The notes below the pieces were generated by a model, which had not been told where the DNA came from, made no database searches, and was given only the letters and a program-made list of their open reading frames with translations. 64,000 nucleotides of DNA from Annona cherimola (Eukaryota; Streptophyta; Magnoliopsida; Magnoliales; Annonaceae), in contig CM059971.1 in NCBI GenBank assembly GCA_030490835.1, positions 126,574,564 to 126,638,563 on the forward strand, written 5' to 3'. The position numbers and the translations under genes are program-made. Within the stretch, counting starts at the first letter, position 1; the number at the start of each line of letters is the position of its first letter. Positions 27,647 to 39,872 of this stretch are shown here, piece by piece.

Positions 27647-30600
27647 TCAGGTTGAGAAGTATGTGACACTGCACAGGACACATGACAAAACAACAGAACT
27701 GATTACTGTTCTGAATGGGAGCCTCCCTTTGTCTTTTCTCACCATTCCTTTGTAAATAGGCCATGCATTCAAGGTGCCAAAGCCTGCTATAAGCAACTGC
27801 AGACACATATCTTCCATGGCAGACGCCATTGATGACCTTACAATGCCCACAGAGAAGGCTACTAGGTTGATCATGGCTGCTGTTGATAATGTGACGAACA
27901 TAGGCGTGTGAACTCCGAACTCGAAGCTTCCTTGCTCGTACCGTTTGCTCTGATCATCGTCCATGGTCTTGTCGGTCACATTGAAACCAGCAGTAGTTGA
28001 TATGCCGACGCTTTTGAGTGATAATTCGAGGAATGCGAAGAGGCCTGAAGTAAGTCCTCTGATCATCCAAATCCTCTGTTCGTTCCACCAACGCCCTAGT
28101 GTTCCACCAGTGATGAGGAATTCAGCAAGGTCGTGAATATTAGCTCCGATGAACAGGTAGAGATACAGATAGAACCAAGGATCTGATGCCTGCAGCATGA
28201 CAAGTCGATCATTTTTCAGTTAATCCCTTGATTCATGGGTGTGTGATGGATGCTTTCATGTTCTTCTCTGAAATTCACATGGGTCATAGGGCAATATGGG
28301 AATGGTTTCAAAATAATTGTCTGTATTGTATGGTTTGAAAATACAAAATTTTGAAAAACTCCCAACAATAGAGATCATATACTTACCTTGGGAAACAGGG
28401 GAATTTGAGTGAGAAGAGCAAGCTGTGGTATGAAAGCATAGATAATTATGGGAATAAACCAAGCACCCCAAAGGGAATGGTGTGCGTAACACATTGCCAT
28501 CGGAACAGGTAGATGTGATGGACCGAACGTGGCTGTGCTTGTCTTACAGAAAAACATCTCCAATTGCCCAATAGTCCATCTCTTTGTTTGGCTGAGTGCA
28601 TCGTTCAGGGTAATTGGCACGTCCCCAAGGAATGCAGCTTTTTCTGGGTTGCAAAATACCGACTCCCATCCTTCACAATGCATCAAGTAGCAAGTGTACA
28701 AGTCTTCAACCAGCGACCCATATCGCATTCCAATCTGCATGCATATCTCAATCCGATATTGCCCCAAAAAACATCCTAATCCCTTCACCAAGGAAATTAA
28801 AGCAGATGGCTGCAGCATTTCTTACCTTGGAGCCCCATTTGGTTCCATGCTCATACGAACAGCTTGCCACTTTGTGGGCTGTTTGGAGGACTGACTCAGA
28901 TTGGATTGAATTCTGTGTAGAGCTGCAAATAGATGTTTGTTCTGTGATCTGGGATAAAGATGGTTCCCCATACATTAATGAATGACGATTGAAGAAACAA
29001 CCGGAGCCAACATAAGATGTGCCCATGAGCCCATCCATTCCCATTGGATTGATGACATACAAGCGTCTCCATTCGCTGCCATAGATGTCATTCCTGTTCA
29101 CTCCTCGGAAGCGCTGGGGGAACTGAACATATGCCAGCTTGGGTGCCATGGCAGGGTCTAAGAGATAGCACATTGCTCGAAGCGGGGCGTGGGGATCGTT
29201 TGAGTACATGTCACAGTCCAAATTCAAAACGACTGGTGCATTGGTCATTGCACCTGAAACTCTTAGCTGCACAGCCACAAGTACATGATTAAAACGCTCC
29301 CGTTAGGAATGCTTGTGCATGAATGAGAACTAATTAATTACCAGAACGTTGAGGGCGCCGGCTTTGAAATGGTGGGGAAAACATCTGCTCTTCTCTCTCG
29401 AAACATAGACAAGATTGGGCAGAGGATGGCCTGAAGCATCCATATGTTTGCAGCTTTCTAATAAAACCTGCTCGAGTATATGCATTTTTAACTAGGGTTG
29501 GCTTTACTATCAAATAATAAATTAGCATTTAGGATTGGCTAATGAATTATAGGAGGCATGTGGTTGGCGAAAAGCAGGGCTATAAATCTTTATAAGAGTC
29601 AAACTTCAGTTTCTCATGGCGCACAACTTTTTAGGATATGTTTTGAAATTGATAAAATTTTGGAATGAAAAATTTATAGTATAAAAATTTTTGAATTGAA
29701 AAAAAATGATGTTATATGATAGAGATAATGATGAAGAGTATAAAAAATAAAGTAAAAATAAATAAGTTAGTTGTGTGGACAGTTGCGTAAAAAAAAAATG
29801 ATAATTGTATGAGAAGATGTGAAGAAATGATTTTAAAAATATTATAGTTGTGGACAGTGAAAAATTTTAACTTGATATGTTTTACTTATTACTAAACACA
29901 CTAGTTGAAACTTTTCATTTTCAACAATTACCAAATCACTTTATTTTTTAAATTATTTTTTTCACATTTTCTTATATAACTACCATGTTTTTTAATCATT
30001 TTTATACAACTACTCATACAACTAACCTATCTATTTTAACTTTATTTTTTTGACTCATCATAAATACTTTTATCATATCATATTATTTTCTTTCATTTTA
30101 AAAACTTTTAAACTACAAATCATTCACCTAAAAATTATATCACTTTTCAAACACATTTTTAGTCTAAAACTATTAAAATTATATCATTAATGGTCCAAGT
30201 TAGTCGTGGATAGCACCATACTAAACTTTTATTTTTAATGAAAAAAGTTATGATTTTGTAATTTTAATCAAACAATCGTGATTAGTACCATTTATTTGAT
30301 CAAGTGATATATGCTTGTCCTTGTCTCACAGCAGACATATGTCAGTGGTGCGGCCCTCCATTATTTTATTTCTGTCTAGTAACCAATGACCTGTAAAAGC
30401 AAATAATTGCTCTTTTCCTGTCACCATCTGAGAGAAACTTCCACCCATTTAGCTCTGCCAATGCACACAACGAAGTTTTCTTGATAGTCGCCCTCATAGA
30501 CGTGAATATTATCAGTAAAAAAGTTACCAGGGGTGTAACCTGGACGGGTTACAGAAAGACTAGTCCCAACTTTAATTCTAACCTTAAAAAACTTTAATAC

Positions 30601-32004
30601 TAATATGTTTACAACTTATTTATAAAAAAAAACTCAATTCTAATACTAACTCGTTTAATATAAAAGGAACGGGGTGCGAATTGCTAACATGTTGACGATA
30701 AGGTGAAAATTGGACGGATGATAAGAAAATAAAAAATCATAAACTATTTAAAATATGTATAATCATAAACAATCAACAAACATTTCCAATACCAGTAATT
30801 TATTTAAATTAAAAGGATAAATCTTCACATTTATTTTTAATTAAAATATTAATTTTATTATTGATCATTATGCGTTACTTATAAAATAAGTATAAAGAAA
30901 AATATTAACTCTATTACCTTATAAGTTGCGGGGGGTTTATACATGTTGATAAGTAAAAAGGGTTAGATTATCATGTTGACAGGTTAAAGTTCAAAGTTTA
31001 CCAATTCATTTTTTTTAATGGGTTATATAAATGATTTAACAGGTTATAAGAAAAGCTCAACTCTAATCCACCTAAACAGGAATGGAAAAGTACCCCAATC
31101 ATGTCACTAATTAGGAGCAATATATACGGAGAAGCCGCCGAAATTAAGAAATGATCACCTCAATAACCGTAGGATGCTCCTGACGGGTAAATCCAGCCGT
31201 CCATTTCTTGAAGGCCTCAAGATGATGATGATCGACGTCACCGTCAACTATGCGGCCTCTTTCCATCGCCGTGTTAACTTTGTTTTTCATGCTCTCGTAC
31301 AACTCCTGCACCACAGAAATCAGCAATCAATACAATTCCAATCCAAAATCAATAAAGACAAAATTAGCAATGATCATTAATAAAATTAAGTATATTACCT
31401 TTATTTTGTTTGCCGACTCACCGCAAGCAGACTGCAGATACACTTCCGGGCATCTGACTGCAACGTTATTCTCCCTGCAGAAAGGCAGCCAGTGCCTGGC
31501 GAACTTGGCTGCCTCAATGAACGCGAAGAGAGTGAGATCCGAACCTCCATCGTCAGAAACATAGACGGATATCTTATCTGGCGGATACTCGAAGGCCATG
31601 ACTGAAAGAGCCGTGTTCACCACGTTGACCGGCGGTTCTTTGAAGGGGTCTGCCGTACAGATGAAGACATCCATTGCAGGGAGATCCCTGTCATGGTTGA
31701 TGACTTGGGAGAGGCGTTCGGGGAATTCCCGACGGCGGACAGGCCGCCATCTGAAGCCCAAGGCGTTCATGACCCACATGATGGCCAACACTATGTCTGC
31801 CAGGAGCAGCATCATGAGGAGGAAGAGAGAGAAGGAGAGGATGTGATTGGAATGGATGAGCTGAAGAGATCGGTGGTAGAACAGAGCCAAAATGGCGCAA
31901 GCGTAGAGCAGCGCGTGGGCGTGGTTGAACTGGGCGTGGGGTGCCTCCACGAGGGTGTGGAGACGAGGCTCTGTATTCATCTCCACAGGCCTTCCACCAG
32001 CCAT
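27647..32004 (-). CDS. CSLG: Cellulose synthase-like protein G, gene B
   Basis: Six phase-0 exons: 32004-31399, 31305-31159, 29467-29342, 29266-28826, 28734-28387, 28189-27647; 736 residues. The start is ATG 32004 (MAGGRPVEM); the frame opens further only to a GTG. Two N-terminal membrane segments (about 30-50 and 55-78), then the GT2 signature: D151-D152, DCD at 310-312, VED at 449-451, QTKRW at 489-493. The last exon keeps the canonical SDPW start and the C-terminal membrane segments. Intron 2 is 1.7 kb and holds two TGTGTTTGG-type elements back to back. It is closer to C and D than A is. A foldback MITE begins about 80 bp upstream of the ATG. Activity is inferred from the class; polysaccharide synthesis or triterpenoid glucuronidation are the two possibilities. 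Confidence 0.92.
29631..30165. mobile_element. Two adjacent TGTGTTTGG-family MITEs in intron 2 of gene B
   Basis: One copy runs from about 29631 (ATGTTTTGAAATTGATAAAA) to about 29905 (ATTACTAAACACA). A second in the opposite orientation follows to about 30165, ending ACTTTTCAAACACA. Together they form a large inverted repeat inside the intron. Confidence 0.55.
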
Positions 32005-32084
32005 TATCTCTGCCACCCTCTCTCTCTCTCTCTCCCCAAAGTTGGAACAAGTTTATGGGCAGTGTTTTCTCTTGGTGCTTTTCA

Positions 32085-32414
32085 ATGCACTCGGGAGCAT
32101 TGAGCTTCACTACTCTTGGGTATACTTTAACTTTTTTTTTTGAATTTTTTTTTACGAAAATGTTAATGTGAGTGTATTTAATATGTGTATAAATTTTTAC
32201 TATTTTTAGAGATTTTAAGATATTTTTTCGAATTTTTTAAAATCAGTAATGCCACTAATTCTAAAAAATCCGAAAAAATATCTAAGAATCTCCAAAAATG
32301 ATAAAAATTGATACACATATTAAATACATTTAGGTTAATAAGTTCATGAAAACTTTTTTCAAAAAAAAAAAATATACGCCCGGGAGCATTGAGGCTCAAT
32401 GCTCCCATGTGCAT
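32085..32414. mobile_element. Foldback MITE in the promoter of gene B
   Basis: The ends ATGCAC at 32085 and GTGCAT at 32414 are inverted. Each is followed inward by GGGAGCATTGAG(G/C)-type sequence and a small palindrome. The AT-rich interior is an inverted repeat matching the elements at 1385 and 39880. It lies immediately 5' of the gene B start codon (ATG at 32004, minus strand). Target duplication not resolved. Confidence 0.7.
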
Positions 32415-33564
32415 AAAACCAGCACCTCTTTTTTTCTTCCTTCGAAGTTAAGATAGCTATATTTCTAATGTTTTTAGCAAAAATATTGTCATTTTAATAT
32501 TTTTGAGTGACATCAACACGATGAAAATCAGTTCTAATTGTAACGTCCAACCACTTGGGCCAGGTCGGGTTATTAGTTTATCTTATTTTAGCTTATACCA
32601 TGAGCATGCTCATACCTTGGTTATATGTAATCTATCTTACCATCATTCTATATATTTATATGTAACCTATTTTTTGTACCATAATTTAAAAAAACCAAAA
32701 AATTTAAAAATTTATTAAATTTCCTAAGAGGTGGGATCTAAGTAAGACCCAAATTTCTATAAAGAAATAAATTTTAAAAAAATTTTGCCGACCAGGCAGC
32801 CGCAACAGATAGCGACGCAAAATAAAAAACTCATTTCAAGGCTGTTGTGAGTTATGGCCCTCCACTGTTTGAACTTTGAAGATGACTACATCATCATTGG
32901 CGGCGAATTTTGGCCGTTGTGGAGAATTTCCGATCGGAAAACGACAACCAAAGTGCAAGGAGTATTTCATCAAAAAAAAAAAAAAAAAGTGCAAGGAGTA
33001 GTAATCAGAAGCAGACTGATGATTTGGCAACCAATTAGAGTCACCCAGCACTCAATAATTTAATTTAGGTTTCGGGGAAGGTCTTTCATAATCAACGCTA
33101 ATACTGGTGTCTTTTGAGATTTTCTTTTGAAAATTGGCTTTTTTTGCTAGCCCGTCATGGATAATGAAGCCACTTGGATACACTCATTGATCTGTGATGA
33201 GGCAGATGTGTGCAATATTGTTGAGCAAGCCACTAGGCTACTCATTGATCTATGAGTTACGGATCTCACACTGATAGTGTCCGCTATAGCCTAGCAGCTT
33301 AGCAACACGATTTTAAAATGTGTCACTATATTAAACTTGAGATCTATCTATAAACTATCAGTAATTTTATCTTTTTTTCGATTTGGAATTCGATTCTAGG
33401 CTATTACAATATTCGTATAGAATAATTAAAAAACTACACACAAGGTAATAAATTTGCATGGTAATTGCAACTACAGCCAGTAAATTTGCATGGTAATTGC
33501 AACTACAGCTAATTATCCTACAGGATATGTTAATTATTGAATGATAGAAAACAGTTGGTGATGT
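32415..33564. other. Intergenic between CslG genes B and C; left edge of duplication unit 1
   Basis: From about 32,830 the sequence is repeated from about 43,450 on. Examples are GAAGATGACTACATCAT followed by GGCGGCGAATTTTG, and a block at about 33,064-33,220 matching 44,120-44,280. No gene recognised. Confidence 0.65.
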
Positions 33565-35120
33565 TCACAAAATTGAGAAATATGCTACATAGCAAAGGGC
33601 CCATGACAGAAGAACAGAGACGATTGTTGTTCTAGCTGGCACCCTCCCCTTATCTCTTCTCACCATCCCTCTGTAAATGGGCCACGCATTTAAAACCACA
33701 AAACCTGATATAAGCAGCTGGATACACATTTCTTCCACCTTCCCTCCGTTGCTGATCTCAAAATGCCAACCAGGAAGGCTATTAGGTTGACCATGGCAGC
33801 TGTTGAGAGTGTCACGAACATGGGCGAATGAACGCCGAACTCAAAGCTCCCCTGCTCGTACCGCTTGCTCTGATCGTCGTCCACCACTTTGTTGGTCACA
33901 TTAAAACCAGCAGTAGAAATGCCCATGTGCTTGAGTAAGAATTCGATGAGCGAAAAGAGGTGGCAGGTCAGTCCTCTCATCATCCAAATCCTCTGGTCAT
34001 TCCACCAACGCCTGCTTGTTCCGCCCGTTATGAGGAATTCAGCAAGATCCTGAAGATTGGCTGCAACGAAAAGGTAGAGATACAAGAAGCACCACGTGTT
34101 TGATATCTGCAGTATGACAGATCAGATGATCATTTTCAGTACATAGGCGATGGATTTTTAGAAGTATTGCTCCTTAGATGCATGTATATACCTTGGGAAA
34201 CAAGGGAATTTGGGCGAGGAGAGCAAGCTGCGGTAGGAAAGCATAGATGGTGAGGGGAACAGACCAAGCAAACCAAAGGGAGTGATGCGTGTAGCAGAAT
34301 GCGACCGAAGCAGGAAGACGAGAGGCCCCGAAAGTGGCTGGGCTGAACTGGGAAAAAAGGACCTCAAGAAGGCCAACGTTCCATCTCTTTGCTTGGCTGA
34401 GGACGTCGTTGAGGTTGATGGGCACATCCCCAAGAAATGCAGCCTTCTCAGGGTTGCAGAACACCGACTCCCAGCCTTCGCAATGCAATTTGTATGCCGT
34501 GTAGAAATCCTCCACCAACGACCCATATCGCATTCCCATCTGCACATTTATATGCCTATGCTAATCAACCAATCATGAATTCATGAAGTAGATTTGCTCA
34601 AGCAGATCGAATTCAAACAATGTCTACCTTGGACCCCCATTTGGTTCCTTGCTCGTAGGAACAGCTTGCCACTTCTTGCGCTGTTCGCAGGACTGACTCA
34701 GATTGGATGGAAACAGAAATTGAAGAAGGTGAAGGGGGCATTAGTATCGGCTGTGATGGAGATGGCCCACCATACAACGCTCGACGATTGAAGAAACATC
34801 CAGTGCCCACATAAGCTGTGCCCACCAACCCATCCATTCCCATTGGATTGATGAAAAACAAGCGCCTCCATTCGCTTCCGTAGATGTCATTCTTGTTCAC
34901 TCCTCGGTAGCGTTGGGGGAACTGAACATAGGCCAGCTTGGGTGCCTTGGCCGGATCTAAAAGATAGCACATTGCTCGACGCGGGGCTTCAGGATCGTTT
35001 GAGAACATGTCACAGTCCAAAGTGAGCACTACGGGTGCATTGGTCACACCCTTAGCTGCAACACACACTACTCAATTAAAAACTGCTTAAGAATCTAACC
35101 ATTGATTAATCAATTTAATT

Positions 35121-35915
35121 TACTTTTTTTATTATGATAACTTATTTATTCATAATTTGCACATGAATGTATTTATATAACCTACGATATATTTTTTATT
35201 GGTGTATTTTTACATCATATCTTAACTGGTATTACAATCAAAGCTCTAAGATAATTCTTGCAAATTTTCAAAAGGTAGGCTACAAGCTCCCAAATATCAT
35301 TAGAAGAGACCAAGGGTCTCAAATATCAATATAATAAAATTTGGCATTTTAATTAGAAAATAATATTAAGTATAATGAATGTAATGTATTTACTATCACC
35401 AATCAAGGTAAGAAAAATAAATGGAATTACATGAAATTACTATCTAAACAAGTTTAATAAAAGTGAAACTTATATATCTAATAATTAATTGTTATATATG
35501 CAATAATTTTAAAAAGGTGGTACCTTTGTAATTATTTACACATTAAGTTGATGTTAATGCAGTCGATTTAACTTTTTATGGCAATTGTAGGTGACATTTA
35601 AGTTTTAGAATAAACATTTTACACTTTAATTAGGTTATAATTATATAGAAGAATTTTTATTGAAATTACAGTTAAAACATTTAATGCATATATTAATATA
35701 ATTCTTCAACAAATTATGGAGGATATCATGTTGGAACCAGGTTGTATTTTGGTATAGGATTGATATAAACTTGGTATTAATTTCAATTTCTATTGGGTCA
35801 AATTGAAACTAGATCTCTTTCGAAAAAATTCTCAAAAATAAAATTTAAAGCTGGTTTTGAAAAATAGTCAAGTTGGATGGGTTGGACCGACCCAATAGCT
35901 AGTTGCACCCCTAAG
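35121..35915. mobile_element. Insertion of about 795 bp in intron 3 of gene C
   Basis: The flanks (ATTGATTAATCAATTTAATT on the left, CACGTGGAAATTAGAATGAA on the right) are nearly adjacent in gene D at about 46,255-46,345, where fewer than 70 unrelated bases separate them. The insert is AT-rich with no coding frame. It is probably a decayed transposable element, but no termini or target duplication could be identified. Confidence 0.5.
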
Positions 35916-36236
35916 ATCACCACGTGGAAATTAGAATGAATGCTGGATACAGATAAGATGTGGCGGAGGACTTACAAGAACGTTGAGGGCGCCGGCTTTG
36001 AAGTGGTGAGGAAAGCATCTGCTCTTCTCTCTTGAAACGTAGACAAGATTAGGCAAGGGATGGCCCGAAGCATCCATATCTTTGCTGCTCTCTAGCAAAA
36101 CCTGTTCATGTGTATATCTTGATTAAGGAGGTTGATTTTCCTGCGCATGGGCTATTGGGCTCCAGCAAAAATGGGAGTTTTGCATAATCTACCTCGTAAA
36201 TATGCATAACTGTATTTTGGCATGTATGTTTTCCAA

Positions 36237-36521
36237 GGGGTGCAGTTGTATGCACCAAGAATTCGCGCGGGTGCATACAATAATTTTTTTTAATTTTTTT
36301 GAAATTTTTTTTCACACAACTCTTAATCCAAGTGTATTTAAAATTATTAAAATGTCACTGATTTTTACAAAATTCGAAAAAATATCTAAAAATCTTCAAA
36401 AATGGTAAAAATTGATATATATATTAAATATGATTAACAGCTTTATGATAAAATTTTAAAAAAATAATAAAAAATAAGTGTAATACACTTAGGTGCACCC
36501 GGGTGCATACGATTGCACCCC
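36237..36521. mobile_element. Foldback MITE with 9-bp target duplication, intron 2 of gene C
   Basis: 285 bp. Terminal inverted repeats: GGGGTGCAGTTGTATGC on the left; the right end reverse-complements to GGGGTGCAATCGTATGC. It is flanked by GTTTTCCAA at 36228-36236 and 36522-36530. Gene D has one GTTTTCCAA and no element at the matching site (about 46,628-46,636). The 9-bp duplication is typical of the Mutator superfamily. It has no coding capacity. Confidence 0.88.
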
Positions 36522-36730
36522 GTTTTCCAAACCTTCGCAAAAGAAACCGGCATGTTTGTATTTAAGTATTTTAGAAGGAAAATTTATGTGACAACAGTAA
36601 GATTATCAAAGTTATGCACAATAAAACTTCTATAGGTGCAGTAATGAAATTTACGATGTTCCATGTTCCATGCAGCTCAAGAAATTTTGCCCAACGCTAG
36701 AAAATGTGAAAAGTGGACCAAACGACATGA

Positions 36731-37163
36731 GGGTCCTGGGTGCACTTAGGCTCGGGATCATCCGTGTGCATTTAATTTATTTTTTTACTTTTTAAAACCT
36801 TTTTATATCTAAATATATTTAACTTATGTATCAGTTTTATCTATTTGTAGAGACTTTTATATATTTGTTTTTATTTTTAAAAATTAGTTGCTTAAAATTA
36901 TTAAAAATGTCATTGATTTTTTAAAATAAAAAATATCTAAAAATTTAAAAAATAGTAAAAATTAATACATATGTTAAATATACTTAAATTAATAATTACG
37001 TTAAAAATTTTAAAAATAGATACTTGCACCGAATGCACGGAAACTAAGTGCACTCGAAGTGTATAAGTTCAAAACCCAATAATATAAAAAAAAAAAATTT
37101 TAAAAAATAGATACTTTTACACATGTGTGCACGGAAGCTAAGCGCAGCATATGTTCAAAACCC
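36731..37163. mobile_element. Foldback-family insertion with 10-bp target duplication, intron 2 of gene C
   Basis: Flanked by AACGACATGA at 36721-36730 and 37164-37173; gene D has a single copy (about 46,826-46,835) without the insert. The element starts GGGTCCTGGGTGCACTTAG, ends ATGTTCAAAACCC, and shares the AT-rich palindromic core of the foldback family. Part of its right end is duplicated inside it. Confidence 0.8.
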
Positions 37164-39365
37164 AACGACATGACGGGTGTTTCGTTATATATCTACATTT
37201 GGCTGTTTACAGCCTAATCAAGCGAGGAACAAGTGGTTCAAACAGATATGCTTGTCCTTGTCGCAGTACACTTGCTTTCTGTATATGTCGTTCAGAGTCG
37301 TTTGTCTTGACTAGAGAAGGTAAGGCTGCAGCCTGCAATATTATTTTAGGAATACCTGAAATCGTAAGTTATTTTTTAAAATCTTTTTGACTTGTAAATA
37401 ATCTTCAGTTGTATGCCAGAATTATCGATATTAATTGTGTAGGAACGGAATCCAAAAAATTGATATGAACGTGGACCCAACTTTGTATTACTCAAACCAG
37501 CTGGCTAGGCGTTTTGGAATCTTTGACACTATATACAATTTTTTAAAAAAATATATGAAAAATAATTCAATACGTTCGGCAGACGGGCCGAGAAGGGGCT
37601 GACGGTTTTTTAATGAAGTAACTTAGCTATGCTATTCCAATTAGGTAAAGTTTTGTTGTTATGTGTGTGTATATATATATATATTCTAACTAAGGCCGCT
37701 TCTATGGAACTCATTTTATATGTAATCTTTTTTATTTTAATTTTTTTTATGGTTGATGAAAAATCAATATCATCTGTTGTATTTAGCATTATTATTATTA
37801 TTATCATGAATTTTTTTTTTGTTTAGTGTCATTGTATATGGGTCTCATCTCTAAATGTCCAATTAGGTAAAGTGTTGTATTTTTTTTTTTTAAATCATCT
37901 AATCGCGCAGCTTAAATTTGAATCTAACCACTGGTTCAACTGATTTGATCCGGTTAGCAACTTTTAACTGATGACTAGAATGAATCGGACTTACCACTTA
38001 CCAGTGCTACTGTATAGTTTCGGGTATGGCTGCTCCAAGTGGTGCGTTCTAGTTCTCACAGCACTAGTGTTTTTTTTTTTTTTTCTTGATCGGGGTTACA
38101 ACATGAGATTTGACAATAGGATGAAGAAATGATCACCTCAATAATTGTACGATGATCCTTGCGGGAAAATCCGGCCGTCCATTTCTTGAAGGCCTCAAGA
38201 TGATCATGATCAACATGATCACTGTCCAATAGGTGGCCCCTTTCCAGCACCCTATCAATCTTGTCTTTCATGCTTTCATACAAATCCTGCACCACCGAAA
38301 TTAGCAATATAATTTCAGTCCAAATTTTTTATTTTTTGCAAAAAAGACAAATAAACATCATATTAATAATAAAAAGTACAATTATGAACCTGCTCTTAGG
38401 GCAGTTGGTGTCACATGTGACTTTAGTTGTCTTATGTCTGGGAAGTACTTAATTCCCAGCAAAAGCCATTGAGCAGAGGCTCTGGCAAAATTTTACAAAA
38501 AAAGGTATAATTACCATTGTCCTCCGGTAATTAGGGTATTTATAGTTGGTCATCCTGAGTATAAAAGTATTTATAATATATCCCTCCTCGGTTAGAATGG
38601 TAAATGGGCCTAATTTGTATGATCAGTTATCACATGTGTATATAATATTAGTAAAAATAAATCTAATTACCCTTATCTTTCCAGCCGATTTACTGCAAGC
38701 AGACTGCATATAGAGTTCAGGGCACCTGACAGCAACCTTATTCTCCCTGCAAAAAGGCAACCAGTGCCTGGCGAACTTGGCTGCCTCCACGAAAGCGAAA
38801 AGAGTGAGATCTGACCCTCCATCATCAGAAACGTAGACAGATATCTTATCTGGTGGATACTCGAAGGCCATGACTGAAAGAGCTGTATTCACCACGTTCA
38901 GTGGGGGTTCTTTGAAGGGGTCTGCGGTGCAGATGAAGACATCCATTGCAGGGAGATTCCTGTCGTCGTTGATGACTTGGGAGAGGCGCTGGGGAAATTC
39001 CTTACGGCGGGCAGGACGCCATCTGAAGCCCAAGGCATTCGTGGCCCACATAATGGCCAGCACCATCTCTGCCAACAGCATCAGCAGGAAGAGAGAGAAG
39101 GAGAGCGAGTGGTTTGAACGGAAGAGATGAAGAGATCGGTGGTAGAAGAGCGCCAAGATGGCGCAGGCGTAGACTAGTGCGTGGGCGCGGTTGAACTTGG
39201 CATGGGGCGCAACCACATGAGTATGGAGAGGCTCTGTAGTATGCTCCTTTGCCCTTGCACTAGCCATCCTAGATCAAGAGCTCTCTCTCTCTCTCTCAAA
39301 GACACGTTGAAAGAGTATCTCACAGACACCTCCAAAGAGTTGTGAATTGTATGGTTACTATAAGC

Positions 39366-39375
39366 ATATTTATCG
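39366..39375 (-). promoter_or_regulatory. Degenerate TATA element of gene C
   Basis: On the minus strand it reads CGATAAATAT, where gene D has CTATAAATTTAT at the same place. It sits about 100 bp upstream of the ATG. The first T of the TATA core is lost, although a weaker TAAATAT remains. Confidence 0.45.
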
Positions 39376-39872
39376 AAGTGACGGACTAGGATGCCGTGGC
39401 ATGTAGTGAGTGATGCACCACAGCCATGCCTTCCCCAATAAAAAAGGAGATCAGCTACCCAAATTCTTATCCTAGATTAGAGCAGAAGCAAGTTTAGAAA
39501 AGTAGAAATGATGGGAAATATGATAGGGAGTAAAAAATTAAATATTTTGAAAATTACATAATTAATATGAAATGACAAAGATAAAATTAGAATAAATAGA
39601 TTGGTCGGAAGGTAATTAATAAAAAAATAATTTAAATATAAGAATAAAAGTAGAATAATATGACCATTGGTTGAAGCATGATGTACTTGGAAAGCTGTGC
39701 TATCATAATTTCTTATCCTACGTTTCCCACGACACGTTACCTAACGTGCCTAGCTTTTTTAAAAATGATTTTTCTCTTATTTTATTTTGTTTTGAATGGT
39801 CCAAGTAATGGGGATGTACCTTCTCAAGAAAAAAAAAAAAAAAAAAACGAAGTAACTGGGATGTATTAGCTA

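Larger units (their letters stand above)
33565..39267 (-). pseudogene. CSLG: Cellulose synthase-like protein G, gene C, disrupted copy
   Basis: Exons by alignment with D: 39267-38671, 38286-38137, 36101-35976, 35055-34628, 34539-34192, 34106 to 33565. Exons 1-3 and 5 are open, with DD at residues 148-149, VED and QAKRW kept. Lesions: (1) a 10-bp deletion at the start of exon 4 puts TGA (35046-35044) in frame after the normal acceptor; an AG 5 nt further in (exon from 35050) restores frame with a net loss of five residues. (2) A 1-bp deletion in a C run at about 33738-33747 shifts the last exon; translation stops at 33690 instead of 33565, losing about 58 residues and the final membrane segments. 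(3) The HP before TIIE in exon 2 is HR. With the alternative acceptor the product would be about 686 residues. Introns carry at least three insertions absent from D. Most likely a pseudogene; a sequencing or assembly error could explain the single-base lesion. Confidence 0.8.

Noticed and set aside
34158..34578. Long alternative frames on both strands over CslG exons 5 (also at 45,273-45,718)
   Set aside because: Shadows of the true exon, whose frame carries VED and QxxRW and joins neighbours in phase.
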